64,000 bases of DNA from Seminavis robusta (Eukaryota > Bacillariophyta > Bacillariophyceae > Naviculales > Naviculaceae). A program made the position numbers and the translations under genes. Shown here in pieces: positions 19,714-33,148 of the stretch; the first letter of the stretch is position 1; each line of letters starts with the position of its first letter. The notes below the pieces were generated by a model. That model made no database searches, was not told where the DNA came from, and was given only the letters and a program-made list of their open reading frames with translations. The stretch lies in the NCBI GenBank assembly GCA_903772945.1, contig CAICTM010000011.1, forward strand, positions 160,334 through 224,333, in the 5' to 3' direction.

Positions 19714-20057
19714 GGTCGTCGTTCTCGTCCTCCAAAGTCGACAACCAACGTCGTTCGAATTCCCGATCGCTGCTCGATTACGGTATCGGTCTCGCACTTC
19801 AATGGAATCACACAAGCAAGTCAAAGAGGCAGCTAGTATACTAGCTATTAGGGTGAGATACTGGTAGTGACAAGGGCTGATACACTCCTTTGCAAGGTCT
19901 TCCGATAATCCACACGACGAGATTTGATGGTTTTGCCGTGAACGTCGAACGGAAAATCTGCCACATGAAGCCGTTTTCATGTTTTGAGGTTTGATGCACG
20001 ACTGAGCCTGCCTTTTTCCTTCGCGTCCATTACTTTTAGAAACAAGCGTCGGAGGCA
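19714..20057. promoter_or_regulatory. Shared divergent intergenic region
   Basis: 344 bp between the start codons of the DUF3626-like gene (-) and the macrodomain-like gene (+). A bidirectional promoter is inferred from layout only; no motif is assigned. Confidence 0.35.
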
Positions 20058-21227
20058 ATGGGCTCTCAGCTGTCGTCGACCAAAAGCCCCACCAAGACAA
20101 TGCTTTCATCATCTGCTAGCAAAGATTTCTTCACTCGTCTCTTTGGCTTCCGAGAGTTGGCTTATGCCAAAACTCAAAAGCGGCTGATGAAAATGGCACG
20201 CTTTGAGGCCCAAGAGCTGGAATTCTACCCTCGAGAAAGATGTACCTTTGAGATCGGCAAGCGAAGCGTATCAGCCGGGCTCTTTTCGATGCCTTCAGTA
20301 GGAGAACTGCAACAGCATGTTGACCAACTATATTCTTCCCTCAAGGAACGAAATCTAATTCCAAACAGCGGTGTCATCCGGCTTTCCAATTGCGTGGGTG
20401 AAGCACGTGATATGCACTGTCAGTTGAAGCAACATGCCGTAGTCCAGGCGGCTTCTCAATTCAATCTATTGGAAATGGTGGGTCCTGGAGTCACCCCTGA
20501 AAAAGGAATCACTGGGTATGAATTTGATCGAACACAAGGTCCGGCATGTGCCATTGCGTGTGCCTCGGGAACGGCATATAGGAACTATCTGGTGCCAGTC
20601 GTGACAAATACTGGGGAGGAACAGCAGCGAGGACAAACAAAAGGCCACCAAATCAACACTCTGCAAGATATTGAAACGTATTTGGAGGAGCAGCACGGCA
20701 TTTCTGAACCTTGGAGAGTTAAAAATGGTTATGTGGAATCCGCTCCATCCTTGTTGCAACCCGTCAACGATTTACTGGAAAGGGAGCCAGCCGTGGCAGA
20801 CGAGATGATTCGACGACTCCGAATTGGAGTTCAGCAGGACTGTCAAGTGACTGATGATGCTGACAGTGTCCGGTTGGTGACACAAACCTACAATTCGGCA
20901 ATCTCCATTTCCTACAGTCTACTATCCACAAAGCGGTGGGAACCAGTGGCCAAGGTCGTCTTGAATGGAACTTACAAAGCTACTTTCTTGGTGGGGGTAT
21001 TGGAGTATCTTCGTGCTATTGAGGAGGGTCGTGAACCACAACCCATTTTCCTCACCAAGGTAGGGGGCGGGGTTTTCGGAAATGAGCATAGCTGGATTGT
21101 GCAAAGCATGGGGGAAGCATTGCACATGGCCTCTTCATACGAGCTTCCCTTGGATGTTCGGATAGTTCACTATGGATGTGTGGATCCTGAGTCTGACGCC
21201 TTTGTGGATATGTGGAGTTCTAATTAG
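20058..21227 (+). CDS. Conserved protein with macrodomain-like features
   Basis: 389 residues, single exon. Recognisable conserved stretches: AASQFNLLEMVGPGVTPEKG, DRTQGPACAIACASGTAYRN and, near the C-terminus, FLTKVGGGVFGNEHSWIVQS followed by LPLDVRIVHYG. The last part has the glycine-loop-then-helix-then-strand layout of macrodomains (ADP-ribose-binding fold), and the first part could be the family's NAAN-like strand-loop. This assignment is from pattern only and moderate at best. No targeting signal is evident: MGSQLSS gives a possible Gly2 myristoylation context. It could act on ADP-ribosylated substrates or bind nucleotides; the substrate is unknown. Confidence 0.65.
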   Translation: MGSQLSSTKSPTKTMLSSSASKDFFTRLFGFRELAYAKTQKRLMKMARFEAQELEFYPRERCTFEIGKRSVSAGLFSMPSVGELQQHVDQLYSSLKERNLIPNSGVIRLSNCVGEARDMHCQLKQHAVVQAASQFNLLEMVGPGVTPEKGITGYEFDRTQGPACAIACASGTAYRNYLVPVVTNTGEEQQRGQTKGHQINTLQDIETYLEEQHGISEPWRVKNGYVESAPSLLQPVNDLLEREPAVADEMIRRLRIGVQQDCQVTDDADSVRLVTQTYNSAISISYSLLSTKRWEPVAKVVLNGTYKATFLVGVLEYLRAIEEGREPQPIFLTKVGGGVFGNEHSWIVQSMGEALHMASSYELPLDVRIVHYGCVDPESDAFVDMWSSN

Positions 21228-21415
21228 CTAGTAGCTCGCGCTGCAGCTGCCCGGACGTTTTGTAAAAATATCAAGGAAAGAAAGATGAGCAGGAGAGACA
21301 AGCGCATCCTGTTGAGAAACTTGAAAGAGGTGGAAATACGAAGAAGCAACAGTGGCAATCAGCTAAGGTAGCTATAGAGGATAATGATGAATAGGATTGA
21401 GTTTGAAACTGATGA

Positions 21416-24400
21416 TTACCTCCTAGTAGACGATCTTCGTCTCCCCTTGCTGTTGTCTTCCTTTTTGCCAACAAAGGCACCTCCAATACCTTTCCCAATG
21501 GTCCTGACACCGGAGAACAATCCTTTGCCCACTGACAAAACTCCATCGGCTGTTCCAGTCACGGCAGTACCGACACCTTGACCTACGCCGGTTCCCACCG
21601 AAGTCAGCCCCTTGGAGAAGCCAGATACCAGCGCTTTTCCATCTCCTTGTGTAACACCTTGGCCAATGCCCTTTCCAACAAGCAGCATGCCACCTGTGAC
21701 TCCTCCAATGACTTGCCCAGTTCCTCTACCAAAGCCCTGAACTGCTTTGCCTGCACCAGTTCCAACTGATGATCGAGAGCCAACAAGAAAACAACGAGGC
21801 ATTAGAGAGAAAGACCAGTCAAATCCTTTGCAAGAACACATAGCAACAAACGACGCTTACCTCCTGTCAACCCATCGCCCAAGCCACCTCCAACACCGCT
21901 CAAGATTGAGTTGACACCCGCACCAAAAGATCGGGCTCCTACAATTCCAGTTGCCTCCTCAAAGGTGTTCCCTACAGTGTTGGTGACTGAGGTGACGCCC
22001 TTGCCAAGAGCTTTGCCCGTGTTCTTGAAAACCATATTCGCTGTCTTCCCAGCCAAGTTGCCAGTCACACGGACAAGGTCTCCTTCAACAAAGGTATCAT
22101 CTCCATCGGCCCTACTTGCAAGACTTCTCCAGTCCTGGAAAGTTGCAGCGGCCATGATGGAAACAAGCTTCATCTTGATTCTCGACAGGTACACAGCTTG
22201 GAGCACCTCCACCAGTCTGTCTGACGGACCTCTCAAATTGCTGGTTTCGTAATTGGAGAAGGTCAAATCTGCATTCTCAATCTTGAACTTGAGTCGTTGA
22301 GTGAAGTACTTGACAATCTGGCCTCCCTTGACATTCTGGTTGGAATATCTCGAGGCTTGAGGGTTTCGTTTGAAACTCAGAATCAGAGTGAAAGGTGACA
22401 CCCTTGCTTTGTTGATATCATAGATACTGCCTGTTCGCGGAGGTGTATAGTTCGATTCGTCACCCATGTCCGTGTTGTCAACAACAACCACATATCCTCC
22501 ATGCTCCATGTCCCACTTCAGCTGCATTCCATCACTGGCGAGTTCCGCTGTGGCGGATCCAATCCTGTCCGCAACGTCCAACAGTTTCCACAGGAAGTCT
22601 TCGCTTGTGTTCAAGAACATCTTTTGAGGAACTTCCTTCACGTGAGCCAAGTTCATGTCGACGAGATCAACCTTGATCAGGTCACTGTCCAATGGTCCTC
22701 GAATGCGCACACAAAGATCCAAAAACGATGCAGTTGAGGTTGAATTGAAAACCACAGGGTACACTGTTTCTGGCCTTTCATCTTTGATCAAGATGCTGTG
22801 AATCACAAGTGATAGCTGCGACCGCTCTGGACTAATCAAGACACTCTTTCGAAGGCTTTTTTCATCAGCGGCGAGCTCATCCTTGAAGACACGTTGCCAG
22901 TCAACTGTAAATCGCTGCAGCAAAAATGTACATACTGGAGTCTCCTTCTCTTTCTGCTGCTTTGCCGGCGGGGTGCTCTTAGTCCGTAAGGGCTTTTTGC
23001 GAAGCATTGGGATGTGCCTCAAGGGCTTTTGGGTCTCGGCTTGCACTCTTTGCATGGCAACGTACTCCTTCAGAGTAACTTCTAGCTCACTTGCCTGGAT
23101 TCGAAATCTAAGAAAGTCTCGTCTCATATCAATAATTGAATCTCCTGAATACCCAGCAGACTCCAGAGACCCACGCTTGATATCTCCAATCTTTACAACA
23201 AACTTTGAGTCTTTGGCACCAATAACAGTTTGGAGTGCGACCGACCCCAGAGGATATCCTTGATACGACTTGAGAACAGCAACACGCAATCCAAGATTGT
23301 CAACCCGCATAGGTGGTGTGAAGCCTTTCATGTCTGTGTATTCTAGAGACATAATCAATCCCATGGTTCGGTCCTTCACCCACACCGGCTTTATCTTTCC
23401 GGGCGGCACCACAATGTCTGCGTAACCTGGCTGCCGCACTTGAATAGTGTGCTCATCACTCCCGTTAAAAACAATGAACTCAGGGATGACATGAACCTCG
23501 CTTTGATCGGTTGTGACGAGTCGTCGATATGCAAAGAATCCAGATTGGGTATTATCATCCCAAGGAAGCTGTGTCGACGCGATGCCGCCTTCGCAAATGG
23601 CGATATTGTCAATTTGAAAAACAAGACTTCTTCTGATGCCCTCTTCGCCATCCATCGTCAGATGCAACAGCTGGAAGAGAATAGTTGACCTTGGAAGAAG
23701 GGTAACACGCCTTCCATGATGAAGGGCCGATGCAAATGTGCTGTATGGGACCGAGGGTTGTTTGCCTTCTAAGCCCAGAAACTGCTCAATGAGGACGGAG
23801 CCAGTGTGGTCAACAAGGTAGTTACACACTGTAATGAAGAAAGCTCGCTGGAAATCCTGGTCAGCACTGGTCGCAAACAGTTCCATGCCAAACGACTCGG
23901 CAACGCTGGCTCTTTTGTTCATTTCGCCTTCGGCAATGTCGTGAAAGAAGGACGAAAGGTCGGTGTTGCCGTCTGCCACGAAAAATTCGCACCCACCGCC
24001 CAATTGAGATGGGTTTTTGTTCCGTTCGAATGGAAAGACACATCGCAAGGGTTCTGCCAAGCCAAACTCTGGCGTCAAAGGCAAGTCGATCCAGGTTTCC
24101 ATCCAACCCATGGGAGTTCCAGCGATTGGCATGTCGGCGCATCGCATATTTACAGCAATGGACGGACCAGGCGTATAGACCTCGATGGTTGAACCAGGGG
24201 CAACCTCATGAATGCTCTCTCGGCTACCGTGCTGACACAAGGAGCTGTGCGTGTGCGGCATCGGAGTCTGTACGCTGATGGGTACTGGCATGGTGTTCAC
24301 AATCACCGATCGTGGTTCAAAGAAAACGTCCACGAAAAGATGCTCATCGTCTACCAAACAAAGCTCGGCTGTGACCTGTACCACAAACGAATCGGCCGCA

Positions 24401-27400
24401 CGTCCACGCTCCATCGTACGTGCTCGGCACACAAGATCGAATTTCGTTTTGATAGAGTTCGTCTCGGTTGCATGGATGATTCCACGGACAGCATGGAAAT
24501 CCAACCGCCCGTGAACTTCAGCATGATTTTCATAGTGCCATTCCGACAATTTCGGTGATACTGACATGACAATGTCAACGGCGGCATTCTTCTTCCAGGT
24601 AGAAAAAAAGTCCTCGAGGGCCTCAACTGAGCAATTTATTCAACAAAGAGCAACAACGTTAGGAACACGCAAAGCTACGGCGACTTTTTACGTCAAGGGG
24701 ACACGCCAAACGTAAGACTAACCTCTGATACCAAAGCTCTTGGATGACTTTGAAAGCATGCCATCTTGGAGATTGAAAGTCCCAGTTGGTTGCAGAGACA
24801 CCGCGCTTTCACCACCCGACTTTGTGGTTGGTTCACACACGCCCACATCTTGCCACGTTGACGTTTTTGGTCGCAGCAGAGCTATTTGCAGCGGAAGGGA
24901 GGTCATATTGGTCATATTAACTGAACTGCTCAGATGCACAACCTTTTACCCAAGCATTGGCAAGGTTAGGAAATCAGGAGCCGCTTCAAACATTGAGAAA
25001 CCTCTATAGCGAGTCTCACCTTGGTTTTGCCTTCCTGCTGTACATTTGTAAACAGCACGCATTCCGTCTGATCCAAAATGACAATGTGTGCGCTTCTTGG
25101 CTTTCCAACTTCTCCATCCAAGTCATCTATTATAGCCACGACGGTGCCACCAATGAAGATTTGCAAAGACTTCTCGTCCAGAACGTCTTGGCCATACAGT
25201 CGCTGGCCTCCGTATCCGAGCTTCAAACAGAAAGTTTCAAGTTAGTCAGTCAGTCAAATGGGAGAGGAGGCGCATTCTCCGACCCATGCGCTCTTCAGAT
25301 CTCACCTTGACGGGCGGCTCGAACCTGAAATATTGCATGGTGCCGCTCTTGCAAGTGCGCAGGTCTGCCCGTGTACCCGACAACTTAAAGTCTAAAGGGC
25401 TGAGTGAGTATATATTCATTTCCAGTCCGACACAAAAACTCGCTGGACTCACCGACATCGAGCCCATAATGATTCTCAAGGGCGTATGGCAGTGTCGTTA
25501 TCAGATTTCTGGCAGCGCTTGCAGCCGCACCCCTCTCGGCAACAGAGTCATGGGCGTCGGAGCCAACGTTGACCTCCTTCAGAAGCGACGCCGTCGACGA
25601 TGTGGCCAGACTAAAAATAGACCACATTCTGCTTGCAGCTGTAATGCTGACGATGAACTGTTCAGAGAATGAAAGGCAGCAGGGAAAGGACTCGATGTCG
25701 AAGGTTGTGCTCAAACGATCAGATTGAAACCGCTTGCTGGCACCCCGTGCACCCCGAAGCGCAAGTTCCCAAGGTTTGGTAAGTAGCTCCTTCCACAGAT
25801 TTGTCCTTGAATCAAAGTAGTCAGCCATGATCGAAGTATGTACGTGGCAGTCGAATGTTGTAAGCGGTTTCAATCCAGGGCTCGGTGCTAGCCATTTCCT
25901 CAGCTCGCCGCCTCCGACTAGCGTGGCAATCGTTAGCCGGAACAGAGCATCATCCAAACCCTGCAGGTCGTTTATGACAACCAAATTCGCCTCTGGTAAG
26001 GTGACCTTGATGCTTACTGCATAAGTCAAGTTGGTCTTAGCACCTGTGTCCGAATCTCGCCGGAAGAAATTTTCAGAAACACTCATTGATTGCCTATGAC
26101 GCAGGCTCATCACACTTTCGTCCATGCCTCGTTCCAACTTTGTTGCAAGTTGTTCGATCCGACGTGCATCTTGATCACTGAGCTGGCCTTCATCGTCGCT
26201 GCTCGCCTCTCCCTTCAAACCAAGCCCCGATATCAGCGCACTGATGAGAGCGTAGTTTCGCATCGAAAAGCTCACATTAAAAGGTGTCAGTGCGGCGGCT
26301 CTCAACTCGAACCGTTGTGGTGTTCGTGTCATTACTACGGAGAACTCCGCGGGCTCGAGAATCTGCAGTGGGCTTCTCATGTCGCGCCCGAAAGCAGTGA
26401 AGACCTCTAAGGCATCGCCATGAAAGTTCAGCTCCATGTTTGTCGTCTCTCCGGTCACTGTGCTCGAATCAAGAATGAGTTTGGAGTTTGCACGACCCTC
26501 GAAGACCAAGTTTTCGACTACTTGGCTGCCAGGCTGCGATTTTCTAGGCGACCCGATAGACGATAGGTCCCCAGCCAAGTCGACAAGGACGACGCTGCAT
26601 TTTGACGTCGTGACAGCCACAGACATGCGAGCAACCGTGGGGTCTCGTGCGCGATTGTGCAGAGACACTTCAACACCGCCATTGCCCTCGTCTATTCTGA
26701 CATTTTCATCGTCAACATGGCAATCCGTGTCGTCGGTGTTGTCCGTGGCTACGGCGGGAACATCAGGTGGGTCACTTTGATTGGATGCTCTGCCTTCCAC
26801 ATGAAGATAATCGAGCAATTCTGACACTACATCGGGCACAAAAACTATCCTGGGACAACCGATGATCAACTCGTAGTTTGTGTCGCCGTTGTCCATGCTT
26901 TCGTAGGTAACCTGGAACACATCTTGAACAGACTTGTCGTCTTTCTTTTCGGCGTGTCGATCCACTTGGTAGATGAGTGACTGATATTGTCGTTGGATTG
27001 CCTTTTGCCTCTGATCATCACAAACCAGGTTCCCGAGGGTAACTATCGTCGTTCGTTTTTCCTGATCAAAAAGGGACAGGTACACAATGTTTGCATCCAC
27101 GGCGGCAATTCGAATCAAAGGCTGCAACGGGGTGCGCAACAGCTCTAGCGATAGGACACTGATCTTTACGGTCACGACCATTCTGTGGGAGTTACAGGAA
27201 GAAGTGTGAGGATTATGGTGGTGTTGGGCACGTGTGTGTGAAACACATTCCCCGGAACTCACCTGCGAGGAATTATGACCTGAAGAGGAAATGAATTAGA
27301 AAGATCAAGGCACTTGTTAGCAAGCGAGATCGTGACATCATATATATTCAAACGCCGAGATCAACGACCTTCTTCCTACTGACCTCTGCGACGCCACCGT

Positions 27401-30400
27401 GAGTCAGCGGCCCCAACTGCACTTCGTCACTGTCGCAACGATCTAGCGCAAATTCGCTTTCATCGTTCATCTCGTCATCACCGGTGGGGTCCCGAAGGTA
27501 CAGGTCGTAATCAGAAATATTGTGATCCAATGACAGCATGATCTGGGCGAATTGCGATTTGGATAGAAGGAAGGCAGCACTCGATATTGCCAGTTCAACG
27601 TGCATGGCTTGATCCTCAACTGTTCCAACTCCAAGTGTAGGCAGTTTGACTTCACAAGCCACCGAAATATTCTCTTCTTGCATCATCTCCCCGAGGCTGT
27701 CGCACAACGAAACGTCTGACAGGGAAATGCTGGCCTGCCCTCCCAATGGATCAACAAATGATCTATACACGACACTGAGTTCACCGGCCTGGACAGACAA
27801 GTGTCCAACGGCTCGAGCCGACTGTGGTAGAACAAAGTTAAACGCTGTAGCTCGCACATGGTACTGCTTGGACGCATCACTAGCATTTGCCAAGTCCGCA
27901 GCAGCCGCGACAGCCGAAGAAGCCGCTTGGGCCGTCAAAGCACCCAAGATTCCCTGCGAGGACGAAAGCAAGTAGTGGATGAGATGCGTGATAAGAGCTT
28001 TGGGGCATCATGAAACCCCTGGAAAAGCAGATTCATTTACCTCAGTGGCATACTCGACAAGTGCCATAACCTGACTATGAATGTATACCATCCGCATGGG
28101 CGAGAGTTCAACATCCGTAAAGGCTTCGCATTGCTTGTCAATGTCACTTCGGACAAGTGTTACCCCTTTCATAGCTTCAGGTCCACTCCAATATTGTACA
28201 CACAGCAGGCTTTCATTGAGGGACGGGGCAAGCCCAAGCAACGTCCTATATCCTGCTTGTGTCTCTCCCATCTCCGGCGTCGCAAGCCGAAGGTCCCCCA
28301 ACGCGAGTGAAACACAAAGAGAGTCTTCGGAAGACAAAACGCCAACCTTTGCCCTGGACATTGTCAAAATGAAAAGTGGCAGGTCGTCTCTCGCAGAGTT
28401 CAGCGTAATTTCAAAACCTTTCATTTCAGCATTGATGAGGAAGTAGCCGTAGTCTTTTCCAGCACCGTCACGACCTGAACTGCGACTAGCTCTTGATCTT
28501 GCGGTAAGCTTCTTCGGCTTGGCCTTCGAGCCTGCTGCAACGATCAAGAGCGGATCTTCGGGCTCGCTCGTTGAAGCCTCGAGGAAAGCATTGAATTTCC
28601 CAAGCATGCTTGTAAGCGTTTTGACTGCTTGGGGATTCCAGTGGATATACAGGCTAGAAAACTTTGCGTTTATTCTTGTTGCTTCCTCTCCAGCAACAAA
28701 CGGATCCGGCGCTGCGTATCGGTTGTCCTGCTCAAGGGTGGTTCGCCAATTTGAACCAACGCTCGTGTACGTAATGTTTGCCAGTTGTTGGGTTGCTCCA
28801 GAACTCCGTTCCTTGAAAGCACCGGCTTTTTCCAACTCTTCAAGAATGGCGTACTTTTCATCGATTGCAAATTGATGTGGTGCCAAAGGAAGGCTAGAGT
28901 GGGCGACGAGCCTTTGCCTTCTCGCATACTGGCGGCGGAACTTGTCCAAGATCCAAAACCAACCCATTGACAGATTTGCAACGGAACCTCCGTCTGACAA
29001 GGATGAATATGACCCATCAACAGAGACAAGGTGTGCATCCACCCCGCCTTCGTCACCAAAATCGACAACCACAGAAAGCCTTTGCAACCAAATCGAGAAG
29101 TAGAAGACTGAATATGCTGCTGCTCCTCCGGCTTGTGTTTGGTCGCCTGAAACAGGCACCGTTGTGACTTCTCCTCCCTGATCCTCCCTCTTGGAGTCCT
29201 CGCTGTCGACATTGTCGTCAGTATCTTCCAAATCTTTCTCGGCTTCGTTCTTGGTACTCTCCTTGATAAGGCGAGTCCAAGCATTGTAGACATTGAGCAC
29301 TCTCGAAGCTTGAGTTGGCGAAAGCCTCAGGACAATGGAAGGCACAACGCCAATGGCGCAACCACGAGGGACATCAGCTGAGGCGACGCTCTCAATAGCG
29401 AAATCAAACGCGATCGAGATGGGTTCCACGACCGCTTCGCTCACTAATGGGGAGTTTGAGGAACCATGCGCTGCCACAGTTCTGTGCCAGGCATTTGTTT
29501 CAGTCACCATGAAAGTCAAATTTGTTATTGTGATATTCCCATTGTCAACGATTGGCTCGTTTCCATCGAATTTGGGATGCCGTATGAACCACGTTTTGAT
29601 CTCTCTGGACTCGTCAATCGTTCCATACCGAAATCGCATATGCCCCAAATCAAGAACTAGAACATTTGCCGAGGCATCTACGCAGTTTTCAGGCAGCACA
29701 AGGATGGGGGCCCTGATATCCAAATCTGCCACCCAGGATGCTTTCGCGGCAGCTTTAGTTTTCCAAGCCTCGATGAGTGCATTTGAAAAGGTAGACGGTG
29801 CTGTAGATTGTGCCTCTTCTGTTGCATTTTGACCCCTTGGACTCGAGATTGCCAACGGAGCTTCATCCCCGCCGTCAATGGCGTCGTAGAATAGGTCAAC
29901 TGAACCAGTCAATGATTTCGCCAGCATTGGATTTCGCCTGGATGACGACTTGACCCGACGCTGCTGTCCACCAGTGATAGTAATGAACTTTTTCATCTCC
30001 TTCAAAAGAATAGGAGAAGCGACGGCTTGAAAGCTGACAAGTTTTACGTTGAGCTTTTGGTCACCCTCTTTGGTCTTGGCCATACTGAGCGAGAAGATAT
30101 CCTCCTCGGATTCACCGGGTGTACTTTCCTTGCGCAAGCTGCAAAGGACGTTGGGGTAAAGACTTTGTGGGGTTACCGTGTCACGAATGTCTAGACTCGA
30201 GACTTTGAGCCCAAAGACAAACGATCCATCCGCATTTGCCTTGAATGCCGACGAGACCCGCCCCATGTTCAAAGCTGCAAGCGGCCGAAGTTCGTAGGAC
30301 GTCAGGTTGATGCGGAAGGAACCGAGTACAAAGTGAATGTTGCAGAGTTTGGAATCATTAGAGAGTTCATCCTCTTTCATTTGTGTCACGCTAATGGTTT

Positions 30401-31889
30401 CCAGCTCTTTCATTTCCTCGGGGCTCAGCGTAATGGGTGGTTGATCATCCACAGGATTTGCTGTGGAAGGAGTCGTCTCGGTGGTGGTAGTTCCAAAAAA
30501 GAAGGATCGAGCTCTGGTTTTCTTTTTCTTTTGTGCGTTTATTGTTGCGTCATATTTTTCTTGTTCCTTTTCAAAGTGTGCATCGGCAATGTTTCGCCAC
30601 GCCATGATTCCATCAATGGTCACGGACCGGTCATTTTCAATTCCATGAAGTTCCCGTAGCTCCTGTGGCAGCAAGGGTTCCAACCAATGGCATTTTTCGT
30701 GATGAGAGTCTCGTTTGTACAGAGTTATATACAGTTTCCGTCGTTTAAATGCCATGAAAAAGTCTCTCCAGCCTCTGCGACCCGAGAGTCGTCCGACACA
30801 GCGATAGGCATACTTCCACCACTCTTTCGCCGTTTCTTTGGTGACTCGTCGCAGTGGACGGTATTCCGGGAAGAGTGGTTTCATGTCCCCGTCCGCAGAG
30901 CTGACCTGATGAGCAATTTGGGCACAAAACTCCAACTGTGATTTGGACAGCATGACGGATAAGGCTGGTAGTTTGCTGGATAATAGGTACTTTGGATAAT
31001 CAATACAGACATTGCTGTCGGCTTGTCGTAATGTTGCTTCAAAAGACAGCGGCGACAGAATGAAGGAATGTCCTTTGGGGGATTTAGAAGCATTGGAGCT
31101 GTACTCGCTGACCGATGTCAGACTACAAAATATATTGTCATCTTCGTCCAGATATATCCCCAGGCCTTTGATTTGGAGTGCCTTGAATAGGAATGAGTTG
31201 GAGATTCCCTTATCCCCGGAAGTTCTGTCGACAAAGGAGCGTTTGCCTCTGGCATCAGTGGTGAAGAAAGTGAGGGACTCCATGACAATACCCGCGGCAC
31301 AGTCGCTACTTTCCAGTGATATGTGTACATCGTTGACTTCGACTTGAATATTTTCAATAATGCGTCGCACCAATCGAGAGGAAAAGGACGAATTGCCGGA
31401 AGTGTTTTTGCTGGTCTCCATATCGACGAGTTCTGCCATGGCCCTCTTTCGCAGTCGCGTTTCATTGGCCGAGAATATGGATTTTATTCTGGCTTCTAGA
31501 ATTTTCTTTTGTCGTTTCAAGTCTGTGTCGAGCGACTTTGTGGAATCGGGAGCTTCATTATGATGATGATTGTCTCGTTCCTGGGCTTCCACAGTGACCG
31601 TGAGTCCATGCGCCCTCAGTACTACTGGTTGACTCATGAGGCGAGACCATGGCACATCAATTTGGAAACTTCCAAAGGATCCTCGATTCACTCGAAACGG
31701 GAGACTAAAGTTGGGTCGATCTTCCGCTTGACGGTCCAGTTCGGCATTCACCGCGTCCACATTCAGTTCCAACGAATTCAGTTCCACTTGCCCATTCCAG
31801 ATACCCAAATTCAAGTTTTCCGCATCCAAATCTTTCACATATTTTCCAATTGTCTGCTCCAGAACGTCCAAAAGCGCTTGCTTGGCCAT
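21416..31889 (-). CDS. VPS13: VPS13-family bridge-like lipid transfer protein, nine exons
   Basis: Exons in coding order: 28041-31889, 27384-27953, 27263-27279 (17-nt microexon), 25453-27182, 25306-25391, 25020-25220, 24723-24942, 21861-24560, 21416-21765. All introns are GT-AG (61-162 bp), all phases agree, and the total of 9723 nt gives 3240 residues, the usual VPS13 size. The N-terminus (LEQTIGKYVKDLDAENLNLGIWNGQVELNSLEL) is the chorein domain. AKEWWKYAYRCVGRL and following matches the next conserved VPS13 block. The middle exons include FLYN/NHYG-type repeats (RSVIVNTMPVPISVQTPMP, VVHLSSSVNMTNMTSLPLQ), and the C-terminus is the Gly-rich ATG2/VPS13 C-terminal region (GKALGKGVTSVTNTVGN, GIGQGV). 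The family moves phospholipids in bulk at membrane contact sites. The acceptor before 24942 has a weak pyrimidine tract and is the least certain junction. Confidence 0.9.
27263..27279 (-). other. 17-nt microexon of the VPS13 gene
   Basis: Reads GTCATAATTCCTCGCAG, preceded by TTCCTCTTCAG and followed by GTGAGT. It codes VIIP plus two bases of Arg. Without it the flanking exons (phase 0 donor at 27384, acceptor needing phase 2 at 27182) do not join in frame. Confidence 0.7.
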
Positions 31890-33148
31890 GACTCTACTCT
31901 ACTACAATCAATAGATATGAGGTTGTGGTTGGCCTCTTGACGAAGGTTTGTGTATGATATGGTACCAGTTAGTTGATGTGCTGTCCTTTTTCTACCGTTG
32001 GATGCAATGACAACATTCTGGACGAAGATAGCGCTTTGGCGACCTGGACTCGATTCACTCGACTAAACTATGCATGACGTCAAATTCGGCTCTGAAGCAA
32101 AGTTCTTTCATTCACGGAAAAATGGAAATTTGCTTTGATGAGGTCTTTCACCCTCAAAGTTTAGATCTATTTTATCGCTGTACCGGTAGGACTATCATAC
32201 AAATAAGATGCACCCAGACAGCTGGAAACACACGGGCTGAAACAAGCTAGCTTGCTACTTAGTAGTTGGTGAATGAGAATTACCGTAGAGCTGGAGCTTA
32301 GTTAGAGCAAGATACAAGGGCCACCACCCAAGGGAAGAAATGGGAAAAGCCAAAAGGACTGCGCAAATACCATACAAGAACAGGGAGCTACCAGAGAGAA
32401 CGCAACCTGCATTTTTCACAAAAACAGTAGAAACTTATCGGTATCTGATTGACACAGCCCAGAAGCAACAGACACAACTACCTTTGCTCTGGCGGAACTA
32501 TGCATAGCTAAGCCAAGGACGAGTACGGTACGACTGTGCTGTCTTGAGTTGTTTTGAGGAGGGACTACGAATTATGAATAGATACTGTACCGGTACAGTG
32601 AGCTAACCGGGCAAAGTACAGCTGCGCTTTGTGCATGTGAAGGCGTGGACAACAACTGCGACGACAAACCGATACCGTAGCATGATTTTGATTCCATGTC
32701 GTATGTGTCTTTCTAGCTACTTGCAGTTGGCTGAGGAAACATTCACCTGACTATGCCGGGTTCTCGGGTAGGCATGTAGCTCCGGAGTACAGTCGTAGGT
32801 ACTCGGTATGGTAGGAAGAGCTGTTGTGTGGTAACTCTACACATTCGTAAGCATTCCAAAGGTTCATCTTTCTTCAATTTGAGGCATTAGCCACCTCTTT
32901 CTAACCCTCTACACGATTAGTGACTGGAGGGCGCTGAAGCTTTTTTGTTGTTGTCGTGCTTGCCGTCGATTTCAAGAGCACCCTCCTGTTGAAACCAAGA
33001 AACCAATACAGCACAGCAACACCGAGGAGTCGCCGCAACCAACCGCTTGGCTTGGTCTGTGTTGTGAGTGTGCTAACAACTACAGTACTAGCCAGACAAA
33101 CACCACTACTTCTAGCTACAGTTCCTGTTGCTGGTTACTTACTGTACC
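31890..33148. other. Divergent intergenic region, 1.26 kb
   Basis: Between VPS13 (-) and the ankyrin gene (+). Contains palindromic GTACCGGTAC near 32588-32597 and scattered CTAGCTA words. No ORF with family character and no RNA gene recognised. Confidence 0.4.

Noticed and set aside
19714-20112. N-terminal extension of the DUF3626-like frame to 20112
   Set aside because: It overlaps the start of the divergent macrodomain-like gene, and its sequence has no family character; the ATG at 19713 gives a clean basic N-terminus.
27183-27262. Reading 27262-27183 as coding (no microexon) in VPS13
   Set aside because: The frame is open, but it would require the exon to begin with the sequence of a perfect GTGAGT donor and would add a His/Cys-rich stretch unlike VPS13; kept as the alternative to test.
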